From NCBI GenBank assembly GCA_965279095.1, contig CBDIHH010000005.1, positions 310,001-374,000 of the forward strand: a stretch of DNA of 64,000 bases, read 5' to 3'. Below, one piece after another: positions 22,901 through 32,900 of the stretch. Source of the stretch: CBDIHH01 sp965279095. Its GTDB lineage: Bacteria > Pseudomonadota > Alphaproteobacteria > Caulobacterales > Caulobacteraceae. Numbering within the stretch: position 1 is the stretch's first letter; each line of letters starts with the position of its first letter. Below the pieces are notes generated by a model. The model had not been told where the DNA came from, ran no database searches, and saw nothing but the letters and a program-made list of their open reading frames with translations. Both the position numbers and the translations under genes were made by a program.

Positions 22901-24349
22901 ATGACCGCCGCCCCAGACCCCGCCCCCTATGACCTGATTGTCGTCGGCGGGGGGGCGGCGGGGATGCCGGCGGCGATCTTCGCCGCCGACCGCGGGGCGC
23001 GGGTGCTGATCCTGGAGGCGGCCGAGGCCATCGGCGGGTCCCTTTGGGTGTCCACCGGCCAGATGAGCGCCGCGGGCACCCGGCTGCAGGCGGCCAAGGG
23101 CATCGCCGACACGCCGGACGCCCACTATGACGACGTCATGCGCATCAGCCACGGCACCGCCAACCCGGGCCTGGTGCGGCTGGCGGTGGACAATGCCGCG
23201 GCCACCTTCGACTGGCTGTGCGACCTGGGGCTGCCCATCGAGCCGCACCATCCGATCACCGGCTGGGGTCATGAGCACTATGGCGAGCGGCGCTACTACT
23301 GGGGGCCCGAGGGCGGCCTGTCGATCAAGGCGGTGCTGACGCCGCAGGTGGAGCGGCGGGCGGCGGCGGGGGCCATCGACGTTCGCGTCCGCCACGCGGC
23401 GGAAGCGCTGCTCACTGACGCGGCCGGGTCCGTGGTCGGGGTCGCGGCGCGGGACGGGGCGGGGGCGCGGCAGGAGTTTCTGGGTCGCGCCGTGGCCCTC
23501 ACCAGCGGCGGCTACGGCGCCAATCCACAGATGCACGAGGCCATGTCGGGGGCCCCGCAGTATTCGTCCGCCGCCTATCCGATGTCGCGCGGCGACGGCC
23601 ACCGGCTGGGGCAGGCGGTGGGCGGGACCCTGCGCGGGGCCGAGCACTTCTTCATCGGCTTTGGCACGGTGCTGGACAGCGAGGCCTATCCGGCGGCCAC
23701 CGCCGCCCGACTGATCACGGCGCCCGAGCGTCGCCAGCCATGGGAGATCTATGTCAACGCCCGCGGCGAGCGGTTTGTGCGCGAGGACATCCCCAGCGTC
23801 GACGCCCGCGAGACCGCCCTCATCGTCCAGCCCGGCATGCGCTACTGGGTGGTCTTCGACCAGGCGATCCTGGACGCCGCCCCGCCCATGGCCGAGGGCT
23901 GGTCGCGCGAGGATCTGGCGGCCGCGTTCGACGGGACCCGCCCGTCCTTTCTCAAGGCCGACAGCCTGCAGGCCCTCGCCGAGGCGGCGGGCATCGACCC
24001 GGCCGGCCTGGAGCGGAGCGTCCAGGGCTATAACTACGGGGTGCAGACCGGCCACGACTTCCTCGGCCGCGCCCACCATCCACTGCCCATCGCGAAAGGT
24101 CCCTTCTACGCCATCCGCCAGCAGGGCTCGACGGTGAGCAGCGCGGCGGGCCTGACAGTGAACGACGGGCTGCAAGTGGTGCGCGCGGACGGCTCGGTGA
24201 TCGCCAACCTCTACGCCGCCGGCGAGATCCTCGGCGCCAGCCAGACCATGGGCCGCTCGGCCTGCGGCGGCATGATGGTGACCCCGGCGATGACCTTCGG
24301 CCGCCTACTGGGCCAGTCGATCATTCCCCTGGCCGCCGGGGCGGGTTGA
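22901..24349 (+). CDS. FAD-dependent oxidoreductase of the fumarate reductase/ketosteroid dehydrogenase type
   Basis: About 482 aa from ATG 22901 (GGAG at 22891-22894). The FAD-binding opening is DLIVVGGGAAGMPAAIFAAD followed by GARVLILEAAEAIGGSL. The C-terminal FAD motif LYAAGEILGASQTMGRSACG with GGMMVTPAMTFGRLLG is typical of the FAD_binding_2 family (fumarate reductase flavoprotein, 3-ketosteroid-delta1-dehydrogenase). A substrate domain sits between (VNARGERFVREDIPS). Lack of a heme or FMN domain suggests a soluble cytoplasmic enzyme. Substrate unknown. Confidence 0.85.
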   Translation: MTAAPDPAPYDLIVVGGGAAGMPAAIFAADRGARVLILEAAEAIGGSLWVSTGQMSAAGTRLQAAKGIADTPDAHYDDVMRISHGTANPGLVRLAVDNAAATFDWLCDLGLPIEPHHPITGWGHEHYGERRYYWGPEGGLSIKAVLTPQVERRAAAGAIDVRVRHAAEALLTDAAGSVVGVAARDGAGARQEFLGRAVALTSGGYGANPQMHEAMSGAPQYSSAAYPMSRGDGHRLGQAVGGTLRGAEHFFIGFGTVLDSEAYPAATAARLITAPERRQPWEIYVNARGERFVREDIPSVDARETALIVQPGMRYWVVFDQAILDAAPPMAEGWSREDLAAAFDGTRPSFLKADSLQALAEAAGIDPAGLERSVQGYNYGVQTGHDFLGRAHHPLPIAKGPFYAIRQQGSTVSSAAGLTVNDGLQVVRADGSVIANLYAAGEILGASQTMGRSACGGMMVTPAMTFGRLLGQSIIPLAAGAG

Positions 24350-24379
24350 TAGCGCCAGTCAGTATTGGCGAACAGTCGG

Positions 24380-24394
24380 TGATAATGATTATCA
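24380..24394. promoter_or_regulatory. Fur-box-like palindrome
   Basis: TGATAATGATTATCA is a perfect inverted repeat (TGATAAT-G-ATTATCA) and matches the 7-1-7 Fur-box consensus TGATAATnATTATCA. It lies in an AT-rich stretch, 141 bp upstream of the ATG of the small RTX gene (24535) and just after the flavoprotein gene. It suggests iron-dependent repression of the RTX gene; binding is inferred from the match only. Confidence 0.55.
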
Positions 24395-24534
24395 GTATAG
24401 ACGGTCATTACCCAAGCAATACGTACATATCCTATATTTGAAGTCGTTCATCTCGGGCCCATATCGCCTTGCATGATTGGTCGGCGTCGCCGGGCGCAGG
24501 GTCCGGCGCGCCGCCGAATTTGCGGAGACGCGCG

Positions 24535-25229
24535 ATGACCACCTACAACTACAATGCCGAGGCCGGCGGATACGAGCCCTGGCAGAAGACCCTCGACGCC
24601 ACCGGCTTCACGGGCGAGGCGTTCAGGGATCCGTCTTCTACACCAGCTTCGGCAGCGACGGGACGATGCTGGTGGTGGATATCTCGGGCGGCCACATCGT
24701 CCGGATCGCCCAGTTCGCCGGCGACGTCGAGGTGTTCAGCGGCGACAGCACCCTCGCCGCCGGCCCGTTCCTCGCCCTGATCAGCGGCCCCAATGTCAGC
24801 AAGGGCAAGGTGATCGACTATCTGACCGGCGGCGATGACGTGCTCAACGGCTCGCAGGCCGCCGAGAAGATGCAGGCGGGGGCGGGGGCCGACCACCTCT
24901 ATGGCGGCGGCGGCGCGGACAAGCTCGATGGCGGCAAGGGCGACGACATCCTCGACGGGGGCGCCGGCAAGGACAAGCTGACGGGCGGGGCCGGAGCCGA
25001 CACCTTCGTGTTCACCGGCCTGTTCGGCAAGGACACGGTCACCGACTTCGCCGCCGGGGTCGACCATCTGCAGTTCGACGCCGCCCTGTTCGCCACCGCC
25101 GACGATGTCCTGGCCCACGCCCACCAGGTGAACAACACCGTGGTCATCGCGACGGACGCCGACCATACGGTGGTGTTGTCGCATCAGCTGCTGGCCAACC
25201 TGCACGCCAGCGACTTCCTGCTGGTGTGA
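24535..25229 (+). pseudogene. Small RTX-type calcium-binding protein gene with an apparent frameshift
   Basis: Starts at ATG 24535 with GGAG at 24524-24527, reading MTTYNYNAEAGGYEPW up to GEAF. At about 24624-24628 the frame must change by one base to continue as GSVFYTSFGSDGTMLVVD and on to the stop at 25227-25229. One extra G in the GGG run at 24626-24628 would restore a single frame of about 231 aa. The C-terminal half has RTX nonapeptides (DDILDGGAGKDKLTGGAGAD) and ends in ASDFLLV, like the other RTX proteins here. Either a genuine mutation or a homopolymer sequencing error. Confidence 0.7.
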
Positions 25230-25317
25230 CGCGCGGGCGGGGGCCGAGGACGCCACGGCGCCCCATTGTCGCCCACCTTGGCGGCTGTGTGCGGGGCGAA
25301 GAAGGGAAGTCCCCGCC

Positions 25318-26037
25318 ATGCGCACCCCCCTCGCGGTCGCCGCCGCCCTGCTGGCCGGCCTGGCCCTGGCCTCCGCCGCCCAGGCGCAGCACTATTCCCC
25401 CGCCGCCCAGCGGGTGCTGTCGCAGGCGCGGGCGGCGTCCGGCGGCGCGGCGTGGAACCGGCTGCGCGGCTGGCGCGAGACGGGGGTTCAGGGCGCCTCT
25501 GCCTATGAGCGTTGGGTCGATCCGGTGCGCTATGGCGACCGGGTCGAGATCACGGGGCCGGGGGGCAAGGCGGTGCGCGGTTTCAACGGCGCCGCGGAAT
25601 GGACCATCTCGCCGGAGGGCGCCGTGGCCGGGCTGGCGGATTCCCAAACCCTGGCCCGGGCGCGCACCGAGGCCTTCATCGCCGCCGCCGGCTACTTCTT
25701 CCCCATGCGCTTCGCCGCCGACGGCGAGCACCTCGGACAGCGCCAAGCCGAAGGCCGGACCTATGAGGTGGTGCGGGTGCGGCCCCTGGGCGGGTTGCCG
25801 CGCGAGCTGTGGTTCGACCGTCGCAGCCGGCTTTTGGCCCGCATCGTCGATCGCGGGGGGCCGCGGCTGGTGACCGTAGAGCTGTCGGACTACCGCCGCG
25901 CCGGGCCGGTGCTGGCGCCATTCACGGCGCTGACCAGCGTCGAGGGAGACCCCGCCCGCCGCGTCGAGCGCCGGCTGCAGCGGATCACCGTGGAGGCCCC
26001 CGACCGCGCCCTGTTCAGCCTGCCGTGGGGGCGATGA
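25318..26037 (+). CDS. Secreted/periplasmic protein of unknown function
   Basis: A 239-residue protein with a clear Sec signal peptide: MRTPLAVAAALLAGLALASA with cleavage expected after AQA. The mature part, with ASGGAAWNRLRGWRETG, YGDRVEITGPGG and GYFFPMRFAADG, resembles the LolA-like beta fold seen in outer-membrane lipoprotein-sorting-type proteins, but this is only a loose likeness. The 3' end overlaps the convergent bpt gene by about 23 bp. Function unknown. Confidence 0.7.
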   Translation: MRTPLAVAAALLAGLALASAAQAQHYSPAAQRVLSQARAASGGAAWNRLRGWRETGVQGASAYERWVDPVRYGDRVEITGPGGKAVRGFNGAAEWTISPEGAVAGLADSQTLARARTEAFIAAAGYFFPMRFAADGEHLGQRQAEGRTYEVVRVRPLGGLPRELWFDRRSRLLARIVDRGGPRLVTVELSDYRRAGPVLAPFTALTSVEGDPARRVERRLQRITVEAPDRALFSLPWGR

Positions 26038-26764
26038 GGGGCGTCCAGCCCCCGGGCCGCAGCACCTCCACCGGAGAGAAGCGGGCCTTGTAGTCCATCT
26101 TCGGCGATCCGGGCACCCAATAGCCCAGGTAGACATAGGGCAGGGTCGCCAGCCGCGCCTGGACCACATGGTCCAGGATGATGAACGACCCCAGACTGCG
26201 TTTGGCCATGGATGGGTCATAGAAGGAGTAGACCAGGGACAGGCCGTCCGAGAGGATATCGACCAGCACGCAGGCGATCAGGTCCCCCGGACCGCGGTCG
26301 CCCGACGGCAGCCGGTATTCGATCAGATGGGTGCGGACAGCGGTGTCCTCGACCATCGCCACATAATCTGGCCAAGTCATGTCGGCCATGCCGCCCTCGG
26401 CGTGGCGCGCCAGCAGGTACCGCCGCAGCAGGTCGAACTGCTCCATCGTCGCCTCGGCCTCGACCAGGTGCCGGCCCAGGTCGTCATTGCGATCCAGCAC
26501 GCGCCGCTCAGACCGCGAAAACATATAGCCCTCGGCCGGGATGCGCGCGGAGATGCAGGCGTCGCAGGCCTCGCACGCCGGGCGATAGGCGATGTTCTGG
26601 GAGCGGCGGAAGCCGACCTGGGTCAGGGCGTCGTTGACCGACGGGCCCTCCGACAGGGGCAGGTGGGCGAAGACCTTGCGCTCGTCACGGCCCGGCAGAT
26701 AGGGGCACGGGGACGGCGCCGTGAGGAAGAAGCGCAGCTGGCGGGGCGCGAAATGCTGGGTCAC
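26015..26764 (-). CDS. bpt: Aspartate/glutamate leucyltransferase (Bpt)
   Basis: A 249-residue aminoacyl-tRNA-protein transferase of the ATE1/Bpt family, which adds leucine to N-terminal Asp or Glu and so feeds substrates into the ClpS-ClpAP N-degron pathway. The N-terminal cysteine cluster CEACDACISARI is the family's hallmark. The C-terminal segment reads YVYLGYWVPGSPKMDYKARF followed by PVEVL, nearly diagnostic. Length is normal. Cytoplasmic. Confidence 0.93.
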   Translation of the reverse strand: MTQHFAPRQLRFFLTAPSPCPYLPGRDERKVFAHLPLSEGPSVNDALTQVGFRRSQNIAYRPACEACDACISARIPAEGYMFSRSERRVLDRNDDLGRHLVEAEATMEQFDLLRRYLLARHAEGGMADMTWPDYVAMVEDTAVRTHLIEYRLPSGDRGPGDLIACVLVDILSDGLSLVYSFYDPSMAKRSLGSFIILDHVVQARLATLPYVYLGYWVPGSPKMDYKARFSPVEVLRPGGWTPLIAPTAG

Positions 26765-26874
26765 GACCGAGACCTGCCTTGCGGCGCCGCGGACGGTCGG
26801 GCGCTGTGGGAGGTTGTGCTCATATCGCCCAAGTTTCGCAAGAAGCCCGCCCTCCTACAAAGGAAATATTGCGA

Positions 26875-27780
26875 TCACGGCGTGATGTCCGAGGGCAGCA
26901 CCGGCGCCTCGCGGAGCAGCACCAGGGTGATGCGGCGGTTTCCGGGCAGCATCGGGTCGTCGGGATAGAGGGGATCGGCCGCAGCCTTGCCGGCCACCTG
27001 ATAGACGCGGTCCGGATCCACCCCGGCGCCCTGCAGGATCTGGCGCGAGGCGTTGGCGCGCGCGGCCGACAGGGTCCAGTCGCCCTCGGCCTTCACCCCG
27101 CCGGGACTGGCGCTGGTGTGGCCGGAGATGTTGATGCGGTTGGGCAGTTGATTGACGATCTTGGCGATCGCCCGCAGCAGGATCTGCGCCCGCGGATTGG
27201 GCTTGGATGAGCCGGTCTCGAACATCGACCGGCCCTCCTGGTCGACCAGCTGGATGCGCAGGCCCTCGGGCGTCTGGTCGATGAGGATCTGCCTGGACAG
27301 CTCGGCCAGCTCCGGCATGTCCTGCAGGGCCTGGCGCAGGGAGGCGGCGGCGCTCTGGAACGCGGCTTCCTCCTTCTTCTGAAGGGCTTCCCGCAGTTCC
27401 TCTTCCGAGGCGGCGGCGAGGGATTGGGGCGAGCCGGACGGGGTGTTGGTCGCCATGTCCGGCGGCGTCACCGGCGCGGTCTTCTCGATGGTGGCCTGGG
27501 AGCCCTTGGCGTTGCCCCCATCCTCGCCCAGGGCGGTGCCCGCCAGGATGCCGCCGGACCCCGAGGTCGAGGGCGAGACGCTGGCCGGGGCGAAATAGTC
27601 GGCGATGCCCTTCTTCTGCTCGGGGCTGGTGGTGTTGATCAGCCACATGAGCAGGAAGAAGGCCATCATGGCGGTGACGAAGTCGGCATAGGCCACCTTC
27701 CAGGCGCCGCCGTGGTGCCCCCCGCCGCCGCCCTTCTTGACCTTCTTGATGATGATGGGCCTGTCGCTCGCGACCGCCAT
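26875..27780 (-). CDS. motB: Flagellar motor stator protein MotB
   Basis: A 301-residue stator subunit. The cytoplasmic N-terminus is basic and glycine-rich, followed by the single transmembrane helix AYADFVTAMMAFFLLMWLIN with Asp33, the proton-binding acid equivalent to Asp32 of E. coli MotB. The C-terminal OmpA-like peptidoglycan-binding domain is seen in RINISGHTSASPGG and ANASRQILQGAGV. motA is not adjacent. The upstream inverted repeat at 27787-27813 overlaps its ribosome-binding region. Confidence 0.94.
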   Translation of the reverse strand: MAVASDRPIIIKKVKKGGGGGHHGGAWKVAYADFVTAMMAFFLLMWLINTTSPEQKKGIADYFAPASVSPSTSGSGGILAGTALGEDGGNAKGSQATIEKTAPVTPPDMATNTPSGSPQSLAAASEEELREALQKKEEAAFQSAAASLRQALQDMPELAELSRQILIDQTPEGLRIQLVDQEGRSMFETGSSKPNPRAQILLRAIAKIVNQLPNRINISGHTSASPGGVKAEGDWTLSAARANASRQILQGAGVDPDRVYQVAGKAAADPLYPDDPMLPGNRRITLVLLREAPVLPSDITP

Positions 27781-27786
27781 GCCTGC

Positions 27787-27813
27787 CCCTTAACCCTATC
27801 GAGGTCTTAAGGG
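27787..27813. repeat. Inverted repeat upstream of motB
   Basis: CCCTTAA (27787-27793) and TTAAGGG (27807-27813) form a perfect 7-bp inverted repeat with a 13-bp spacer, directly upstream of the motB start on the minus strand. The motB-proximal arm supplies an AAGGGG-like ribosome-binding site. It could be an operator or simply a structured leader. The TTAA spacing (13) does not fit the CtrA consensus (7). Confidence 0.35.
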
Positions 27814-27894
27814 TGGCCGCCCCTGGTTAAGATGCGGTTGCGATCGGGCCGCGCCGACGCCAAGGTCCCGCGACTTTTCGCCGTGGAGTAGCGC

Positions 27895-28746
27895 ATGGAC
27901 ATCGCCTTCCTGGGTCTGGGGGTCATGGGCTACCCCATGGCCGGCCATCTCGCCGCCGCCGGCCATGCCGTGACGGTGTTCAACCGCAGCCCCGACAAGG
28001 CCGCTCGCTGGGCGCAGGGGCATCCGGGACGCGCCGCCGAATCGATCGCCGAGGCGGCGGCGGGCGCACAGCTGGTGTTCATGTGCGTCGGCGCCGACGC
28101 GGACGTGCGCGAGGTCGGGGACGCGGCCCTGGCGGCGATGGCGCGGGGCGCGATCCTCGTCGACCACACCACAGCCTCGGCCCAGGTGGCGCGGGAGATG
28201 GCGCAGAAGGGCGCCCAGGCGGGCATCGGCTTCCTCGACGCGCCGGTGTCCGGCGGGCAGGCGGGGGCGCAGAACGGCGCCCTGACCATCATGTGCGGGG
28301 GCGACCCAGAGGTCTTCGCGCGGGCGCAGCCGGTCATGGCCGCCTACGCGCGGGCCATCCGGCTGATGGGGCCGGCGGGATCGGGCCAGCTGACCAAGAT
28401 GGTCAACCAGATCTGCATCGCCGGGGTGGTTCAGGGGCTGGCCGAAGGGCTCAGCTTCGCCCAGCACGCGGGGCTGGAGCCGCAGGCGGTGCTGGAGGCG
28501 ATCTCCAAGGGCGCCGCCCAGTCCTGGCAGATGGAGAACCGTTGGGAGACCATGGCCCGGGGCGAGTTCGCGTTCGGCTTCGCCGTCGACTGGATGCGCA
28601 AGGATCTCGGCCTCGTGCTGGACGAGGCCGCCCGCAACGGGTCCCGCCTGGACCTGACCGCCCTGGTCGACGGCTACTACGCCGAGGTGCAGGCCATGGG
28701 CGGCGGGCGCTGGGACACCTCCAGCCTGGCGGCGCGGCTGACCTAG
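27895..28746 (+). CDS. NAD(P)-dependent beta-hydroxyacid dehydrogenase (3-hydroxyisobutyrate dehydrogenase family)
   Basis: A 283-residue protein. The Rossmann motif is FLGLGVMGYPMAGHLAAAGH with VTVFNRSPDKA. Other family signatures are FLDAPVSGGQAGAQNGALTI and the catalytic-lysine helix GQLTKMVNQI. The C-terminal half is the all-helical dimerisation domain (DWMRKDLGLVLDEA). It oxidises a 3-hydroxy acid such as 3-hydroxyisobutyrate, tartronate semialdehyde or a relative; which one cannot be told. It is convergent with hemB, separated by a long hairpin. Confidence 0.88.
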   Translation: MDIAFLGLGVMGYPMAGHLAAAGHAVTVFNRSPDKAARWAQGHPGRAAESIAEAAAGAQLVFMCVGADADVREVGDAALAAMARGAILVDHTTASAQVAREMAQKGAQAGIGFLDAPVSGGQAGAQNGALTIMCGGDPEVFARAQPVMAAYARAIRLMGPAGSGQLTKMVNQICIAGVVQGLAEGLSFAQHAGLEPQAVLEAISKGAAQSWQMENRWETMARGEFAFGFAVDWMRKDLGLVLDEAARNGSRLDLTALVDGYYAEVQAMGGGRWDTSSLAARLT

Positions 28747-28842
28747 TGCGTGGTTCGAGACGCGCCCTGCGTGCGCTCCTCACCATGACGAGCCTTCTTT
28801 CATGGTGAGGAGCCTGCGCAAGCAGGCGTCTCGAACCACGCA
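28747..28842. repeat. Long two-stem inverted repeat between convergent genes
   Basis: The outer arms are 17 bp and perfect: TGCGTGGTTCGAGACGC (28747-28763) and its complement at 28826-28842. An inner perfect 14-bp stem is GCTCCTCACCATGA (28775-28788) with TCATGGTGAGGAGC (28800-28813). It fills the gap between two convergent genes and may terminate both. Repeats with this GTGGTTCGAGACGC/CTCACCATGA flavour are widespread between genes in Caulobacterales and some other Alphaproteobacteria, from general knowledge. Confidence 0.75.
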
Positions 28843-28848
28843 GGCGGC

Positions 28849-29850
28849 TTAGGCCCCCAGCATCTGCGCCGCGCGCGGCGCGAAATAGGTGATGATCCCC
28901 GCGCAGCCGGCGCGCTTGAAGCTGGTGAGGCTCTCGAGGATGGCGCGGTCCTCCTCCAGCCAGCCGTTCTGGGCGGCGGCCATGATCATCGCGTATTCGC
29001 CGGACACCTGGTAGGCGAAGGTCGGCATGGAGAAGGCCTCGACCACCCGGCGGACGATGTCGAGATAGGGCATGCCCGGCTTGACCATGACCATGTCGGC
29101 GCCCTCGGCGATGTCCATAGCCACCTCACGCAGGGCCTCGTCGGAATTGAACGGGTCCATCTGGTAGGTCTTCTTGTCGCCGGTCAGGGCCTTGGCCGAG
29201 CCGATCGCCTCGCGGTAGGGACCATAGAAGGCCGAGGCGTATTTGGCCGCATAGGCCATGATCATCACGTCCTGATGGCCCGCGGCCTCCAGCGCCTTGC
29301 GCAGGGCGCCGCAGCGGCCGTCCATCATGTCGGAGGGGGCGAGGATGTCGGCCCCGGCCTCCGCCTGCATGATCCCCTGCAGCACCAGCCGCTCGATGGT
29401 GGGGTCATTGAGGATGCGCCCCTTCTCGATCAGCCCATCGTGGCCGTGGTCGGTGAAGGGGTCGAGGGCGACATCGCACATGACGCCCACTTCGGGAGCC
29501 GCGTCCTTCATCGCCTTGACGGCGCGCATGACGAGGTTGTCTGGGGCCGTGGCGTTGGTTCCCGCCGCGTCCTTCAGCTCCCCGTCGATATAGGGAAAGA
29601 CGGCGATGGCCGGAATGCCCAGGGCCCGGGCCTGAACCGCCGCCCGTCCCGCCTCGGCCACCGACAGCCGGTCGACTCCCGGCATGGACGCCACGGGACG
29701 CCGGTCCTCCGGCCCGTCATGCACCACCAGCGACCAGATCAGGTCGGACGGAGCCAGGGTGGTCTCACGCACGAGATCGCGAATCCACGGCGCCTGTCGC
29801 AGGCGGCGCAGGCGCAGGGCGGGGTAGGCGGGCAGGGGGGCGCGGGTCAT
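28849..29850 (-). CDS. hemB: Delta-aminolevulinic acid dehydratase (porphobilinogen synthase)
   Basis: HemB (333 aa) condenses two 5-aminolevulinate molecules into porphobilinogen. Substrate Schiff-base lysines are visible in MAYAAKYASAFYG and MVMVKPGMPYLDI. The metal-site region reads MCDVALDPFTDHGHDG, which lacks the cysteine triad of zinc enzymes, so this is the Mg-type. APSDMMDGRCGALR is the family signature. hemA for the preceding step lies about 6.8 kb away on the opposite strand. Confidence 0.97.
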   Translation of the reverse strand: MTRAPLPAYPALRLRRLRQAPWIRDLVRETTLAPSDLIWSLVVHDGPEDRRPVASMPGVDRLSVAEAGRAAVQARALGIPAIAVFPYIDGELKDAAGTNATAPDNLVMRAVKAMKDAAPEVGVMCDVALDPFTDHGHDGLIEKGRILNDPTIERLVLQGIMQAEAGADILAPSDMMDGRCGALRKALEAAGHQDVMIMAYAAKYASAFYGPYREAIGSAKALTGDKKTYQMDPFNSDEALREVAMDIAEGADMVMVKPGMPYLDIVRRVVEAFSMPTFAYQVSGEYAMIMAAAQNGWLEEDRAILESLTSFKRAGCAGIITYFAPRAAQMLGA

Positions 29851-29919
29851 GGGACTGTTCCGGTGGTGCGCCGCGCTACGACATTCAAAGCGCAGCGGTC
29901 AAGCAGCGGCGGGCGGGCG

Positions 29920-32900
29920 CTACGCTATGATCAGGAAGTCGGTCGCCGACAGCGTCACCGCCGTGGCGAAGGTGCAGACGGTCACCGCCGCGACCCCGCC
30001 TGCGCCGTCGGCGTCCCAAAGAAGGGTCTTGCGGCTAGCGTCATAGATGAACTCCGCATGGGCGTCGACGGCGGCCGTCCCGAACACCAAGTCCGCAAGG
30101 CTCAGCGGGCCCGCCGACAGACCGTAGTCAGCCGCGCGGAACGCGAGGCGGTCGACGCCGTGCGCAAAATCCGAAAGGCTGTCTGCGCCGGTCGCGACAG
30201 CGACCTCGAAAATGAAGGTGTCGGCGCCATCACCTCCGGTCAGCCTGTCCTTGCCGGCGCCGCCGATCAGTTGGTCGTCGCCGCCGCCCCCGGATAGGGC
30301 GTCCGCTCCGTCGCCGCCGCTGAGCACATTGGCGCCGCTGTTGCCGGTGATGGTGTTGTCCAGCCCGTTGCCGGCGCCGTCGATGGATGCGGCGCCGGTC
30401 AGGGCCAGGGTTTCCACCTCCGCCGACAGCACAAAACTCACGGACGCCTTCACCGCGTCCTTGCCCCCACCCGCCAGTTCGATGACCTGATCAAGGACAT
30501 TGTCGACATCATAGCTGTCGTCGCCGCCACCGCCGTAGAGGAGATCGCCGCCGCCGCCGCCATCGAGGCTGTCCTTGCCGTCCAGCCCATAGAGGCTGTT
30601 GGCGGCGTCATTGCCCACCAGCTTGTTGGAGAGGGCGTTGCCGGTTCCGGTGGTCGCGCCAGGCCCCACAAGGGTGAGGTTCTCCACATTATCGCTCAGC
30701 GTGAAGCTGACCGCCGCCTTGACGGTGTCCTTGCCTTCGCCGATCAGTTCGATGGTGAGATCCGCGGCGTTGTCGACGAAGAAGGTGTCGTCGCCCAGGC
30801 CGCCGTAGGCCGCGTCGGCGCCGCCGGCGCCGTCGAGCATGTCGTTGCCGCCCAGGCCGTAGAGGGTGTCGGATCCGCCGGTGGCCAGGAGCTGACCTGG
30901 GGCGGTCTTCAGGGCCGAGATGGTGTCCGCCCCTGCCGTGCCGGTGATGGTCACCCCATTCATGACCTGTGCGGATGCGACGGTCTGGTCGGAGAAGCGC
31001 AGATACTCGATGGTGGTGAGCGTATCGACGCCATCGGGTCGTCCTGCCCGAAGGTCCGACACGCGGAGCGAGCCCCCACCCAGGTCGCTGATGGCGTAGT
31101 TGCTCCGCATCCCGCTGAAGGTGGCCGTGTCGACAGCCCCGCCGCCGTCGAGGATATCATCGCCCGCGCCACCGGTCAGGCTGTCGTCGCCACCGCCGCC
31201 CCAGAGGGTGTCGGCGCCGCCCCGACCATCAAGGGTGTCATTGCCGCGTCCGCCCTCGAGGTAGGTTGCAGAGTCGGCCCCCTTCAGCACGTCGACGACG
31301 TTGGTGCCAATCACCCCCTCGATGGAGAGAAGTTTGTCAAAGCCGGCGCCACCCGTGTTCTGGGGGCCGACGACGCGAAGATCGATGGTGACCCCCGAGC
31401 CGGTCGTAGAGTAGTCTGCGGTATCGAAGTCGAGACCGCCATCGAGGGTGTCGTCTCCCGCGCCGCCGCTGAGCAAGTCGTCTCCGGCGTCCCCAAAGAG
31501 CCGGTCCATCCCATCCCCGCCGAGCACGGTGTCCTTGCCGCCGCCCCCGGACAGGCTGTCGTCCCCAAGCCCCCCCGAGAGGGCGTTGTCGAGACCATCG
31601 CCAGTGAGGATATCCCCCTGGGCTGTGCCAACGATGTTCTCAACGCCCTGGAGCTGGTCGCCTGCGGCGTATCCACCGAGGCCGAGGGAATAGCCGTTCT
31701 TCACCGACCCCAGGTTGATTTTCACCCCGCTGGTCGATCCCGAATAGTCCGCCGTGTCGACACCCTCTCCGCCGAGAAGCACGTCCGCCCCGTCGCCGCC
31801 GCTCAGCACATCGTCGCCAAGCAGACCGGCTAAGGTGTCGTTCCCGGCATAGCCGAAGAGGTAGTCGGCCTGAGCGGATCCGAAGAGATCATCCGCGGCC
31901 GCCGTCCCGGTGACAGGCTCCGGGCCCAACACCATGGATTTGTCTGAGAATTGCAGCGTTTCGATGCGGATGATGTGGTCGGCGCCATCGGCGCCGACGT
32001 TGTCCGACACCAGGAAGCCGCCGAATTCATCGCGAGTCACCGTATAGTTGGCGCGTGCTCCGCTGACGAAATAGGTGTCGGCTCCGGCCCCGCCATCGAC
32101 CGTGTCGTTGCCGCCGCCGCCCCAAAGCCGATCGTCGCCCTGGCGCCCGTCCAAGATGTCGTCGCCGCCGCCGCCGGACAGGTAGGAGTTTTCGGCGCCG
32201 CCTTTGAGTATGTCACCGTAGAAGCCGCCAATAGCGCCTTCAACGCCAATCAGCCTGTACAGAGGATACCCGCTGCCGATGCTTCCCGTTTGGGCCGTTC
32301 CTGCCGCAAGGTCTAGGCTGAAGTAGATGGACGCCACCGTTGACATATCGGCTATGTCGAAACCACTTCCTCCGTCGAGAATTGACGCGTCCGACCCCGA
32401 CGGCCGGTTCGCCACCAACACATCGTCGCCTTCGCCCCCATATAGGCTGCCGATGCCCACGCCGCCGACCAGTCGGTCGTCGCCGCCACGGCCCTCCAGT
32501 GTGAAGGAGTCCCACGACGACAGGTCGCGGCTGCCATAGAGGACATCGGCGAAATTGGAGCCGATCAGGGATTCGATCGACAGAAGGGTGTCCGTTCCGC
32601 CGCCACCGGTGTTTTGCGCGCCGGTCATGTTCAGATCCACGACAACACCCGATACGGCGTCCGAATAGTCGGCCGTATCGGCGCCCGATTGTCCCTCGAG
32701 CGTGTCGTTGCCCGCTCCGCCGCCGAGGGTGTCGTTGCCGCCGCTGCCGATCAACCAGTCATCGCCGCCCCGGCCGTAGAGTTGGTTCCTGGACGAATAC
32801 GGCGCGAGGTCGACGTTGAAGATGTTGGCGTCGTCGTTGCCGTAGAAATTGGAGTCGCCGTAGAGCGATCCTATCAGGCGCTCGATGCCGGTGAAGGTGT

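Noticed and set aside
27787..27813. TTAA pair upstream of motB considered as a CtrA site
   Set aside because: The TTAA elements are 13 bp apart, not 7, so it does not match the CtrA consensus.
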